The notes under the pieces were generated by a model. It saw only the letters and a list, made by a program, of their open reading frames with translations, did no database searches and was not told the origin of the DNA. Shown in pieces: positions 8,803 through 16,519 of a stretch of 64,000 nucleotides of DNA. Positions within the stretch are counted from its first letter, which is position 1; every line of letters starts with the position of its first letter. The DNA is from Streptomyces sp. Ag109_O5-10. GTDB lineage: Bacteria; Actinomycetota; Actinomycetes; Streptomycetales; Streptomycetaceae. The DNA is taken from positions 1,364,001 through 1,428,000 of the forward strand of contig NZ_FNTQ01000001.1 of assembly GCF_900105755.1 (NCBI RefSeq). Reading direction: 5' to 3'. The translations under genes were made by a program, and so were the position numbers.

Positions 8803-9543
8803 GTGAGACAGCACCAAACGGCGGGCGGCGCCCGAAAGGCCGTCTTCGCCCCCGTGGACAGCGGAGCCCGGGTCGCCGCCGTGGTCCGCCGGATCGGCGA
8901 CGCCATCGAGCTCGGCCTGCTCTCCGACGGGGAGCAACTGCCCGGCGAGACCGACCTGGCCGGACAGCTCGGGGTGTCCACGGTGACCCTGCGGGAGGCG
9001 CTGATGGCGCTGCGCCAGCAGGGTCTGGTGGTCACCCGCCGGGGCCGGGGCGGCGGCAGCTTCGTCTCCTCCCCCGAAGTGCCCGACCGGGAGCGGCTCG
9101 TGGCGCGGCTGCGCGGCTGGAGCCCCGAGGAGCTGCGCGACCTCGGCGACCACTGGGCGGCCCTGTCCGGCACCGCCGCCGACCTCGCCGCGCGGCGCAC
9201 CGAGGACCACGACCTCGACCAGCTGCGCCGGACCACCGAGGAGTTGCGCGGGGCGCCGGACGCGGCGGCGCGCAGCCGGGTGTACGTCCGCTTCCACGTG
9301 GAGCTGGCCGCCGCCGCCCAGTCGGCCCGGCTCACCCGCGAACAGGTCGCGCTGCAGACGGAGATCGGGGCGCTGCTCTGCCTTGTGCTCGGGGACGACG
9401 AATATCGTGAAGAGGTGGCGGACCGTCACCGGTCCGTGATCTCGGCCGTGCAGGATGGGGCGCACACATCGGCCAGGGAGCTGGCCGAGCGGTGCGTACG
9501 GGACTCGACGGCACGGCTGATCGCCCTGCGGCTGGCCCTGTAG
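8803..9543 (+). CDS. GntR/FadR-family transcriptional regulator
   Basis: 246 residues from the GTG at 8803 (an ATG 27 bp upstream is possible). The winged helix near residues 22-85 (LGLLSDGEQLPGETDLAGQL, VSTVTLREALMALRQQGLV, RRGRGGGSF) is of GntR type, and the C-terminal half is an all-helical FCD domain with several possible metal-binding His residues. These regulators usually sense small carboxylates or related metabolites. Placement 123 bp from the PotA-like start and upstream of the Cache protein suggests it controls the transporter. Confidence 0.93.
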   Translation: MRQHQTAGGARKAVFAPVDSGARVAAVVRRIGDAIELGLLSDGEQLPGETDLAGQLGVSTVTLREALMALRQQGLVVTRRGRGGGSFVSSPEVPDRERLVARLRGWSPEELRDLGDHWAALSGTAADLAARRTEDHDLDQLRRTTEELRGAPDAAARSRVYVRFHVELAAAAQSARLTREQVALQTEIGALLCLVLGDDEYREEVADRHRSVISAVQDGAHTSARELAERCVRDSTARLIALRLAL

Positions 9544-9582
9544 CGGCGCCGCGGCCCGCTCCCCCGTCCGCCGGAGGGCACC

Positions 9583-10362
9583 ATGAGCCGCCCCACCGTC
9601 CCCTGCGGTCCGGCGGCGGCCACGCTCGACGCCGCCGAGGAGTACGTGGCCGCGCGGGTCGGCCATGCCCTGGAGGCGGTGTTCGACGCCGTGGCGGCCA
9701 CCCGCGCCGACACGGCCGCGCTGCTGGCCCGGGTGGCCGACGAGGGCCGCCGGCCGGTGACCGCCGACCTCGCCGCCCTGCGGCCCGGCCTTCATCTGCG
9801 GCTCGCCCGGCAGGAGCTGGTCTCCGGTGTCGGGTTCGTGGCCGCGCCCGGGGTGCTGGCCGACGTCCCGGCGTGGCTGGAGTGGTGGCAGAGCGACGCC
9901 TCCGGGGACGTACGGCCGCTCCTGCTCGACCTGGACCCGCGCACCTCGGCCTACTCCGACTACACGCACTGGGACTGGTTCGCACTGCCCCGGGAGACCG
10001 GGCAGCGGGCGGTGGCGGGGCCGTACGTGGACTACCTCTGCTCGGACGAGTGCAGCCTCACGCTGTCCGCGCCGGTGGAGGTGGGCGGCCGGTTCCTGGG
10101 CGTGGCCGCGGCCGACGTGTACCTGCGGCACTTCGAGACCGCCGCGCTGCCGCTGCTGCGCGAGCTGCCCGGTCCCGCGCGGCTGGTCAACGCCCGCGGC
10201 CGGGTGGCGGCTTCGGCGGACCCGGCCCAGCTGGCCGGTTCGCTGGACAGGGGGCCCGACTTCGGGGCGGTCCTGGAGAGCGGGCGGCCGGGCGCGTTCG
10301 GCGGGCTGCGGCTGGTGCCGTGCCGGGGCGTGCCGCTGGTCCTGGTGGTGGCGAGCGGATGA
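9583..10362 (+). CDS. Cache-domain-like sensor protein without output domain
   Basis: 259 residues, preceded by GGAGGG. The central part, WLEWWQSDASGDVRPLLLDL then YSDYTHWDWFALPRETGQRA and GPYVDYLCSDECSLTLSAPV, has the pattern of a ligand-binding Cache domain, as in extracytoplasmic sensors. There is no signal peptide, membrane helix or signalling domain, so it is a free cytoplasmic binding module. Located 39 bp after the FadR-type gene and opposite a polyamine-type transporter, it may bind the same ligand. Function beyond this is unknown. Confidence 0.8.
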   Translation: MSRPTVPCGPAAATLDAAEEYVAARVGHALEAVFDAVAATRADTAALLARVADEGRRPVTADLAALRPGLHLRLARQELVSGVGFVAAPGVLADVPAWLEWWQSDASGDVRPLLLDLDPRTSAYSDYTHWDWFALPRETGQRAVAGPYVDYLCSDECSLTLSAPVEVGGRFLGVAAADVYLRHFETAALPLLRELPGPARLVNARGRVAASADPAQLAGSLDRGPDFGAVLESGRPGAFGGLRLVPCRGVPLVLVVASG

Positions 10363-10399
10363 GACGGAGCCGAGGCGGGGCCTCGCCAGCGTCCGGCCC

Positions 10400-10432
10400 G
10401 GCGCCGTCGGCGACCTGAACGCCGACGGTGCC
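10400..10432. terminator. Hairpin between convergent genes
   Basis: GGCGCCGTCGGCG (10400-10412) pairs with CGCCGACGGTGCC (10420-10432) over 13 positions with one G-T pair and a 7-base loop. It sits between the Cache gene and the convergent MmyB-like gene and can serve both. A smaller stem, CGAGGC/GCCTCG, lies at 10371-10385. Confidence 0.75.
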
Positions 10433-10435
10433 GGG

Positions 10436-11104
10436 TCAGCCTTCGGGGGCCGGGACGACGGTGAGATGGGCACCGAGCCCGCCCGGCCGGCGGGACCGGC
10501 GCGGGGCGACGGGGCGGGGGACGGCGCGCAGCACCAGGGTGTAACGCGCGTAGCCCATGTCCTGGAGTGTCTTGGGGATTTCGCCGACGACCCGGCACTC
10601 GGTGGCGCCCAGCAGCGGGTCGGGGTGCAACAGCTGCCGGACGGCTCCGTCGAGCTGTGCGCCGTCCTCGCCGACCGCGCGCAGCCAGTGCGGCAGGCCC
10701 TGCCGGAAGGCGGCCTCCATGATGGGGTCCTGCGCGATCTCCCGGCGGATCGCCTGGAGTTCGTGGTCGTGACCGTACCGCTCCAGGGTGGTCTTGAACT
10801 GGGCCAGCAGCGGCAGGCACCAGCCCGCCTCGTGGGCGCCGAGAATGGTTCCGGCATCCGGGTGGAACAGGACGAAACGCAGGAAGTTGTCGCCGGGCAT
10901 CGCGGTGGGATGCGGGGCGACCGCCCGGAAAAGTGTCTCGAACGCGCCGTTGGCGAGCACCACGTCCCAGCGGTGGTCCACCACGAGCGACGGGAAGGGA
11001 ACGGCGTCCAGCAGTAGCGCGTAGTCCTGGAGGTACGCCTGGGCCTCAAGGCTCTCGGGGACGGGCCGCGGCGCCGGCCGCCGCCCACCTGCCTGATATG
11101 CCAT
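10436..11104 (-). CDS. Stand-alone MmyB-type ligand-binding domain protein
   Basis: 222 residues. The core (YLQDYALLLDAVPFPSLVVD, RWDVVLANGAFETLFR, DNFLRFVLFHPDA, and a C-terminal LLHPDPLLGATECRVVGEIP) matches the PAS-like domain normally found C-terminal to an XRE helix-turn-helix in MmyB-family regulators. Here no DNA-binding domain is present: the protein begins about 30 residues before the PAS-like part with a basic, Pro-rich stretch. It is divergent from an XRE regulator gene (11354). A role as a co-sensor is inference. Confidence 0.75.
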   Translation of the reverse strand: MAYQAGGRRPAPRPVPESLEAQAYLQDYALLLDAVPFPSLVVDHRWDVVLANGAFETLFRAVAPHPTAMPGDNFLRFVLFHPDAGTILGAHEAGWCLPLLAQFKTTLERYGHDHELQAIRREIAQDPIMEAAFRQGLPHWLRAVGEDGAQLDGAVRQLLHPDPLLGATECRVVGEIPKTLQDMGYARYTLVLRAVPRPVAPRRSRRPGGLGAHLTVVPAPEG

Positions 11105-11175
11105 CGGGAGGTCACCCCTCTTGCCTATGCGGCCTTCTCGCGGCGATGTGATCCTGCTGCCCCACCCTGAGTCAT

Positions 11176-11232
11176 GTCAACTATCGTGGCATTTCATGCC
11201 CGTTGACGTCCGAAATTGGCCACAGTTGTGGC
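11176..11232. promoter_or_regulatory. Nested inverted repeats in the divergent MmyB-like/XRE intergenic region
   Basis: The 249-bp gap contains GTCAAC (11176-11181) with GTTGAC (11202-11207), inside which GGCAT (11188-11192) faces ATGCC (11196-11200). Next to it is GCCACA (11219-11224) facing TGTGGC (11227-11232). These are candidate operators for the XRE protein or another regulator. The area is AT-richer than the genes around it. Confidence 0.55.
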
Positions 11233-11353
11233 GAGACCTGGATGTGAGTTCGAATGACCCGCTAATCTCCGGGGGGTCGTGCGGGTGCCGGGACGATTGC
11301 GGCGAGCTTGTGAGAAGCCCCTGATTCCCCTGAGAGACGTAGGAGTTCTGTCG

Positions 11354-12010
11354 GTGACGGATGGCTACGAGGATCCGGGCGCCACGGCGACCGCCCAGCT
11401 GCCGGCCGCCGTCGCCCGCGTCACCGCGCTCGCCGACCGGCTCGGCGTCCCGCACGCCGAGGTCCTCCACGTCGGACGGCTCTCGCACGCCTGCGGTGTC
11501 CCCGAGCCCGTCGTCCGGGCCCTGCTGACCGGCCGCCCGGCGGGCGAGCCCGACGTCCAGGCCCGCTTCCTGCAGCGCCTCGACCTGCTGCGCCGCACCC
11601 GGCTCAAGCCGAACGGCCGCAGGCACACCCAGCAGGAGATCGCCGACGGCGCCGGCATGTCCCGGCAGCAGGCAGGCGCCCTCATCAACGGTGACCGGCG
11701 GCCGACCATGGAGCACTGCGACGCCCTCCAGCGCTTCTTCCGTGTGCACGCGGGGTTCCTCACGGCCGAGGACCCCGAGGCCCTCGCCGGTGCCCTGCAG
11801 CGCGTCGAGCAGGAGCTGTTGCAGAAGCTCGCCGACCGGGAGCGGGCCGCGGCCGAGGCGGCCGAGGACCCGCTGGAGCGGCTGCTGCAGGACCACGGGG
11901 TGCGCGGCATCGCCTGGCGGGCCGCCCAGCTGCCCACCGACCAGCACCGGGACAAGGTCGCGGAATGGCTGGACATGCTCCTGGAGAGCGTCAAACGGCC
12001 CGAGTCGTGA
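11354..12010 (+). CDS. XRE-family (helix-turn-helix) regulator
   Basis: 218 residues from the GTG at 11354, which has AGGAG eight bases upstream; the ORF extends further 5' without homology. A helix-turn-helix is visible at about residues 90-135 (HTQQEIADGAGMSRQQAGAL, INGDRRPTMEHCDALQRFF). The N-terminal 80 residues and the charged C-terminal part are helical and unassigned. The ImmA/IrrE-like gene follows at once, a pairing in which the metallopeptidase typically cleaves or inactivates the repressor (as in ICEBs1 ImmR/ImmA and Deinococcus DdrO/IrrE). Confidence 0.88.
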   Translation: MTDGYEDPGATATAQLPAAVARVTALADRLGVPHAEVLHVGRLSHACGVPEPVVRALLTGRPAGEPDVQARFLQRLDLLRRTRLKPNGRRHTQQEIADGAGMSRQQAGALINGDRRPTMEHCDALQRFFRVHAGFLTAEDPEALAGALQRVEQELLQKLADRERAAAEAAEDPLERLLQDHGVRGIAWRAAQLPTDQHRDKVAEWLDMLLESVKRPES

Positions 12011-12048
12011 GCCGAGAGCCGTGAGCCGAGAGTCGTGACCCGAGGGAG
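12007..12048. repeat. 14-bp tandem repeat across the XRE stop and ImmA start region
   Basis: GTGAGCCGAGAG(C/T)C occurs at 12007-12020 and 12021-12034, with a partial third copy at 12035-12048 that runs into the ribosome site. The first copy contains the XRE stop codon and the third provides an alternative GTG start. Confidence 0.85.
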
Positions 12049-12052
12049 GAAA

Positions 12053-12634
12053 GTGGGCATCGGCAGGGACATGCGCCGGCTGAGCGGTGAGCTGGTCGGG
12101 GGACTCACCCTGCCCACGCCCGCGCCGCCGCAGGAGCTGTACCGGGCGCTGTGCGACGCGCTGGGCCGCCGCCGCGGCCGCCCCGTCCAGTTCCGTACGG
12201 CCGTCTTCCCGCCCGGCACGGCCAGCGGGCTGTGGCTGGACCTGGCCGACCGCGACCTGGTCGTCGTCGAGGAACGCACCGTTCCCGACCACCAGTTGGT
12301 GATCCTCGGTCACGAGCTGTGGCACATGCACGCCGAGCACTGCGGCCATGACGTGGAGGGGGTTGGGGTGGCCGCGCGGCTGCTCGGCGCGGTCACCGGC
12401 AGCGGCTCCGACGCGGGCACCGAGGCCGACCGGGACGCCCTCCAGGCCGCCGTCCAGCGGGTGGTCGCCCGCACCCGCTTCGACCGGGCCGAGGAACGGG
12501 ACGCGGAGACCTTCGGGCTGCTGCTGGCCAGCAAGTGCCGCACCTGGCTGGCGGGTTCGGCCCTGCGCGGGCCGGCGCGACGGCACGACGTGGCGGGGCG
12601 CATCGAGACGTCGCTGGGCTACCTGGGGAAGTGA
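12053..12634 (+). CDS. ImmA/IrrE-like zinc metallopeptidase
   Basis: 193 residues from the GTG at 12053. The zinc motif ILGHELWHMHAEH (HExxH, about residue 87-91) lies in the middle, preceded by the strand DRDLVVVEER, as in COG2856/M78 proteins. A downstream acidic residue in DAETFGLLL may be the third zinc ligand. GTG at 12035 (in the tandem repeat) and ATG at 12071 are alternative starts; the GGAGG at 12045-12049 is close to 12053. Its probable substrate is the XRE protein encoded 42 bp upstream. There are no phage genes nearby, so this looks like a resident chromosomal pair. Confidence 0.85.
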   Translation: MGIGRDMRRLSGELVGGLTLPTPAPPQELYRALCDALGRRRGRPVQFRTAVFPPGTASGLWLDLADRDLVVVEERTVPDHQLVILGHELWHMHAEHCGHDVEGVGVAARLLGAVTGSGSDAGTEADRDALQAAVQRVVARTRFDRAEERDAETFGLLLASKCRTWLAGSALRGPARRHDVAGRIETSLGYLGK

Positions 12635-12701
12635 CCCACCCCCGGAGGCGGAACCATGTCCGCGCGCCCGGGACGGGTGCCGGGCACGGCCGGTCGTCGT
12701 C

Positions 12702-12721
12702 CCGCCGTTCCGTCACGGCGG
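12702..12721. terminator. Hairpin between convergent genes
   Basis: CCGCCGT (12702-12708) pairs with ACGGCGG (12715-12721) around a 6-base loop, between the ImmA-like gene and the convergent hydrolase. A wider GCCGGTCGT / ACGACCGGC pair brackets it. Confidence 0.45.
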
Positions 12722-12757
12722 CGGGGATCCCGGGGCCACGACCGGCACGGCGCGGAC

Positions 12758-13780
12758 TCAGGTGGCGCTGCGCTCGCTGGCCTCGCGCAGGTCTTGCTGC
12801 GCGGCCGGGCCGGACCCGGGGTCGGGGCGGCCGTCGAGGAGCAGGCTGCGCCAGTGCTCGCGGCTCCAGTCCGCCGGGGCGGTGGTGGCGGTGAAATCCC
12901 GGACCAGGGCGACGAACCGGGCCGGGTCGGTGTGGAACGGGAAGTGCCCGGCGCCCTCGAAGATCTCCAGCCGGGCGCCGGGCATCGCCTCGCGGGCGCG
13001 GTGGGCGTGCCGGACCGGGACCACGCTGTCGCGGTCGCCCCACAGGAGCATGGTCGGCATCCCCTCGGTGAGGTAGCAGCGGTCCAGCATGGTGACGACC
13101 TGGCCGCGCCAGTCGACGACCGCGCGCAGCGTGCGGACGAAGGCGTTGCGGGAGGTCTCGTCGGGGAGCGCGTCGACCAGGGTGAGCAGTTCCGGGGCGT
13201 CCTGGCCGAGGTCGGTGTCCAGGAGCCTCAGCAGGCGTACGGCCAAGCCCACTTGAAGGCGCATACCGGGCAGCCGGAGCGCCGACAGCAGCAGGTGGGC
13301 GCCGGGGAGCGAGACGAGCCGGAGCGCCGGGTTGACCTCGCGTCCCACCCCGCCCGCGCTGACCAGGATGAGCCGCTCGGTGCGCTCGGGGAACTGGTAG
13401 GCGAACTGCATCGCGACTCCCCCGCCGAGCGAGTGCCCGACGAGGGTCGCGGACTCGATGCCCAGGGTGGTCAGCAGGTCCCGCACCCCGTTGGCGTAGG
13501 CGGCGACCGAGTAGTCGGCCCGCGGTTTGTCCGACTCGCCGTGGCCGAGCAGGTCGGGGGCGATCACGGTGTGGGTGCGGGCGAGGACGGGGATGAGCCG
13601 TGCCCAGGTCGCCGAGGAGTCCCCGATGCCGTGGAGGAGGACCAGGGCGGGCCCGTCGCCGGCGATGCGGTAGGCGCGCCGGTAGCCGTGCACGACCCGG
13701 TGACGCGTCTCCAGTTCGCCGTCACCCACCGGGCGCAGGTGCGCGGTGCGCTGCGGACGGCTGGGCTCCGCTTCTGACAC
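12758..13780 (-). CDS. Alpha/beta-fold hydrolase
   Basis: 340 residues from the GTG at 13778-13780, which follows GGGGGAGG at good spacing; the extra 34 codons upstream look non-coding. It shows the oxyanion segment VLLHGIGDSS, DLLGHGESDKP, nucleophile elbow VGHSLGGGVA, the acid in LLWGDRDSVVP and catalytic His in EGAGHFPFHT. It lacks a signal peptide. The family includes esterases, C-C hydrolases and haloperoxidase-like enzymes; the substrate cannot be assigned. The tail after ADWSREHWRSLLL is Pro/Gly rich and probably disordered. Confidence 0.92.
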   Translation of the reverse strand: MSEAEPSRPQRTAHLRPVGDGELETRHRVVHGYRRAYRIAGDGPALVLLHGIGDSSATWARLIPVLARTHTVIAPDLLGHGESDKPRADYSVAAYANGVRDLLTTLGIESATLVGHSLGGGVAMQFAYQFPERTERLILVSAGGVGREVNPALRLVSLPGAHLLLSALRLPGMRLQVGLAVRLLRLLDTDLGQDAPELLTLVDALPDETSRNAFVRTLRAVVDWRGQVVTMLDRCYLTEGMPTMLLWGDRDSVVPVRHAHRAREAMPGARLEIFEGAGHFPFHTDPARFVALVRDFTATTAPADWSREHWRSLLLDGRPDPGSGPAAQQDLREASERSAT

Positions 13781-14023
13781 GGTCGGCCTCCCCCGCTGTC
13801 CCGGGCCCGCTGCGACCCGGCCGGATGCGTCTCCTTCCAGGGTAGGAAGACTTTTCCCCGGGGAGTTTCGGTGAGGTTTCACCTCGGCTAAGCGAGCGAA
13901 CCGAGGCCGACCACGGGGGCGTTGTCAGTGGTGACCGGCAAGCTGGGGGGTGCGCACCGCACTCCGGGTGTGCCCGCGCCGTCCGGGCGCGTGACCACGA
14001 CGACCGACGGGGAGAGCCGACCG

Positions 14024-14251
14024 ATGCACACCGCCGTACTGACCGACCGCGAACGCGCCGCCGTCAAGGCCTATCTGCGGCTGCTGCACACCGTGCGCGC
14101 GGCCTTCGACGGACCGCCCGACGCCCCCCGCCCCTTCGTGGTGCCACCCGCCGTGCTCGCCGAGGCCGAGGATGCCCTGGCCGGTGCCGGACTGGCGGGC
14201 AACGAGGAGGCGTTCTTCCGGCTGCTGCACGACTGGTGCCCACCCACCTGA
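14024..14251 (+). CDS. Small conserved-looking hypothetical protein, 75 residues
   Basis: Starts at the ATG at 14024 after GGGGAGAG with 7-base spacing. The sequence begins MHTAVLTDRERAAVKAYLRL, is largely helical, and ends LAGNEEAFFRLLHDWCPPT. No known domain is recognised. The clear ribosome site and third-position GC pattern support real coding. It stands alone between a divergent hydrolase gene and a long non-coding stretch. Confidence 0.6.
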   Translation: MHTAVLTDRERAAVKAYLRLLHTVRAAFDGPPDAPRPFVVPPAVLAEAEDALAGAGLAGNEEAFFRLLHDWCPPT

Positions 14252-14650
14252 GCCGACGGCGCGTCAGGGGTTGGGAGCAGGTGGCGGCTGACGACGCCTG
14301 AGCGCGTTCTTACGCGCGCGAGTGGACCTCCCGGCAGGGTCCGGCCCGTTCCTGCGCGGGGAACGAGCGTTCCCGCGTCGCATGGTTGACCCTCATGCCC
14401 GGCCCCTCGGGGGTCTCCGTCCCCACCCGGCTCAAGGGCCACACCGGAGCGGTGGATGCGGGCCTCGGACCGTCCAGGCCAGACTGGGTGCCCCGGCGCG
14501 TGAGGGAAACCGCCCCGCATCCCCCGGACCACGGACACGATCCGTCGGCGCCGGACGCGGAGCGCACGCGGTCGACCTGAACGCCCGCCACCGTCCGGGG
14601 CGTTCAGCTGAGCACGAGCCCTGGCGACAGGACGCGCTCCCGCTCGGTCC
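14252..14650. other. 399-bp intergenic stretch with an inverted repeat
   Basis: No convincing gene in either direction; short open frames here lack ribosome sites. The one structure seen is GGGAAC (14359-14364) facing GTTCCC (14369-14374) with a 4-base loop. The stretch follows the 75-residue gene and precedes the 3' end of the convergent PPTase gene. Confidence 0.6.
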
Positions 14651-15334
14651 TCAGGAACGGTGCGGCACGACCACGGCCGAGGTCAGCACGCCGTGCCCCA
14701 CGCTCCAGCGGCCGGCGAACACCTCGAGCCGCCGCCCGCCGACCTCCGGGCCGGGGACGAGGAGGCGGGCGCGCAGGGTGCCGTGCGGCCGTTCACCGGG
14801 CTCCGGGACGAGCTCTATGTCGGCCTCCGTGAAGTCCAGCCACTTCCCGGTGAGGGGGAACCACGCCTTGTAGACGGATTCCTTGGCGCTGAACAGCAGC
14901 CGGTCCCAGTGCACGCCGGGCCGCTCGGCCGCGAGCACGGCGAGCCGCTGCCGCTCGGCCGGCAGCAGCACGGCCTCGGCGACGCCCTCGGGGAGCGCCG
15001 CGTGCGGTTCGGCGTCGATGCCGAGGGAGGCCAGGTCGGTGGCGCGGACCAGCGCGGCGGCGCAGTACCCCTCGCAGTGGGTCATGCTGCCGACCAGCCC
15101 GTCCGGCCAGCGCGGAGCGCCCCGCTCGCCGCTCACGACGGGCTGCGGCGGGACTCCCAGCTTCTCCATGGCGTCGCGGGCGCAGGCGCGCACGGCGGCG
15201 AACTCGCGGCGGCGCTTGGGCACGGCCCGGGCGACCAGCGCCGCCTCCTCGGGGTAGAGCGGGGCCTCGCGGATCGCCTCGTCACCGAGCATCTCCACGG
15301 CCACCGCCGACTCCGGGAGCAGCTCCTCGATCAC
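14651..15334 (-). CDS. 4'-phosphopantetheinyl transferase, Sfp type
   Basis: 227 residues from the GTG at 15332-15334, with a strong GGAGG upstream inside the preceding gene. Key motifs: GSMTHCEGYCAAAL, LGIDAEPH (GIDxE, Mg/CoA site) and RLLFSAKESVYKAWFPL (the WxxKES-type signature). It loads the phosphopantetheine arm of CoA onto carrier domains of polyketide, peptide or fatty-acid synthases. The coding region overlaps the 3' end of the metallophosphoesterase gene by 53 bp, so translation is coupled. In Streptomyces this is a broad-specificity activator, acting on carrier proteins encoded elsewhere. Confidence 0.95.
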   Translation of the reverse strand: MIEELLPESAVAVEMLGDEAIREAPLYPEEAALVARAVPKRRREFAAVRACARDAMEKLGVPPQPVVSGERGAPRWPDGLVGSMTHCEGYCAAALVRATDLASLGIDAEPHAALPEGVAEAVLLPAERQRLAVLAAERPGVHWDRLLFSAKESVYKAWFPLTGKWLDFTEADIELVPEPGERPHGTLRARLLVPGPEVGGRRLEVFAGRWSVGHGVLTSAVVVPHRS

Positions 15335-16187
15335 CGGTTCCGACCTCCATCGGCAGAATGCGGCGCAGCCGGCCCGGGTCTCCGGAACGCTTGCGCCACT
15401 CGCGGGGGTAACCCACGGAGACCTCTTCGAAGCGGACGCCGTCGAGCCAGGTGGTCCGGGGGATGTGCAGATGACCGTAGACCATGGTGGCGACGCGGAA
15501 CCGGCGGTGCCAGTCGGCGGTGCGGGTGGTGCCGCACCACATGGCGAACTCCGGGTACCAGAGCACGTCGGTGGGGTGCCGGTCGAGCGGATAGTGGCCG
15601 GCCAGCACGGTCGGCAGGTCCTCCGGCAGCTCGGCGAGCCGGCGTTCGGTCTCCTCGACCCGGGCCCGGCACCAGTCCTCGCGGGTCGGGTAGGGGTCGG
15701 GGTGCAGCAGGTACTCGTCGTTGCAGACGATGCCGGTGCCGTGCGCGTAGGCGAGGCCCTCCTCCTTGGTGGCACAGCCGGCCGGCAGGAAGGAGTAGTC
15801 GTACAGCAGGAAGAGCGGTGCCACGACGGCCGGGCCGCCGGGGCCCTCCCAGACGGGGTACGGGTCCTCGGGGGTGAGCACGCCCAGCTCCCGGCAGAGG
15901 CCGACGAGGTGCTCGTAGCGGGCCACCCCGCGCAGCGTGACCGGATCCTTGGGGTGGGTCCACAGGTCGTGGTTGCCGGGCGCCCACAGCACCTTGCGGA
16001 AGCGGCCGGCGAAGGTCTCGAGCACCCAGCGGATGTCCGCGACGGTCTCCGCGACGTCACCGGCCACGATCAGCCAGTCCTCGTCCGACTCCGGCCGCAT
16101 CTTCTCGACGAGTTCGCGGTTCTCCGGGTACGAGATGTGCAGGTCGCTGATGGCCAGGAGCTGCCCGGCACCGGCCGTGGACTCCAC
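15282..16187 (-). CDS. Calcineurin-like metallophosphoesterase
   Basis: 301 residues from the GTG at 16185-16187 (GGAAGGGG upstream). Metal-binding motifs appear in order: LLAISDLHISY, IVAGDVAE, WAPGNHDLWTHP, VLAGHYPL and MVYGHLHIPR. No signal peptide; cytoplasmic. The substrate is not evident. Its 3' end overlaps the PPTase gene, and the pair is known side by side in other streptomycetes (recalled), suggesting a role with carrier protein or CoA metabolism, though that is only an inference. Confidence 0.93.
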   Translation of the reverse strand: MESTAGAGQLLAISDLHISYPENRELVEKMRPESDEDWLIVAGDVAETVADIRWVLETFAGRFRKVLWAPGNHDLWTHPKDPVTLRGVARYEHLVGLCRELGVLTPEDPYPVWEGPGGPAVVAPLFLLYDYSFLPAGCATKEEGLAYAHGTGIVCNDEYLLHPDPYPTREDWCRARVEETERRLAELPEDLPTVLAGHYPLDRHPTDVLWYPEFAMWCGTTRTADWHRRFRVATMVYGHLHIPRTTWLDGVRFEEVSVGYPREWRKRSGDPGRLRRILPMEVGTGDRGAAPGVGGGRGDAR

Positions 16188-16519
16188 CCCGTACCCCTTC
16201 CGATCATGTCGTCGGCACCCACCACAGCACACTTCGGGGGCCGGGAACAAGGGCACCCCGCCGGGCGCGGGGCCGGGCTCGGGGCGGCGGTCGGGGCCGT
16301 CGAGGAAACCGGCGTGGACGGTGCAGGAAACGCGCGTGGACAGTACGGGGAAATCCGTAACACTGGCGTTGCACGCGGGGCACCTTGAAAGCCGTATGAT
16401 CCCCCCAACACCACCGCCACGAACTTCCCTTCGTCCAGGGCGGTTTGGTGACCCTCCAACCACCCTGCCCGGGCGCGGGCCCGCTGACCCCTGCCCGAAA
16501 ACCCCGAAAGGCGGCTTTA
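16188..16519. promoter_or_regulatory. 332-bp divergent promoter region
   Basis: Lies between the metallophosphoesterase (minus) and ATP-grasp (plus) genes and must hold both promoters. TACGG (16344-16348) faces CCGTA (16355-16359). TATGAT at 16395-16400 is a plausible -10 for the plus-strand gene; no good -35 is seen at standard spacing. Confidence 0.4.

Noticed and set aside
8746..11115. 789-residue minus-strand frame
   Set aside because: Crosses the regulator, Cache and MmyB-like genes in the wrong frames; low-complexity sequence.
11354..12634. Prophage or integrative element core
   Set aside because: XRE-ImmA pairs suggest this, but no integrase, attachment site, tRNA or phage gene is present in the neighbourhood.
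14386..14580. 64-residue plus-strand frame in the intergenic stretch
   Set aside because: No ribosome site and no conserved-looking sequence.
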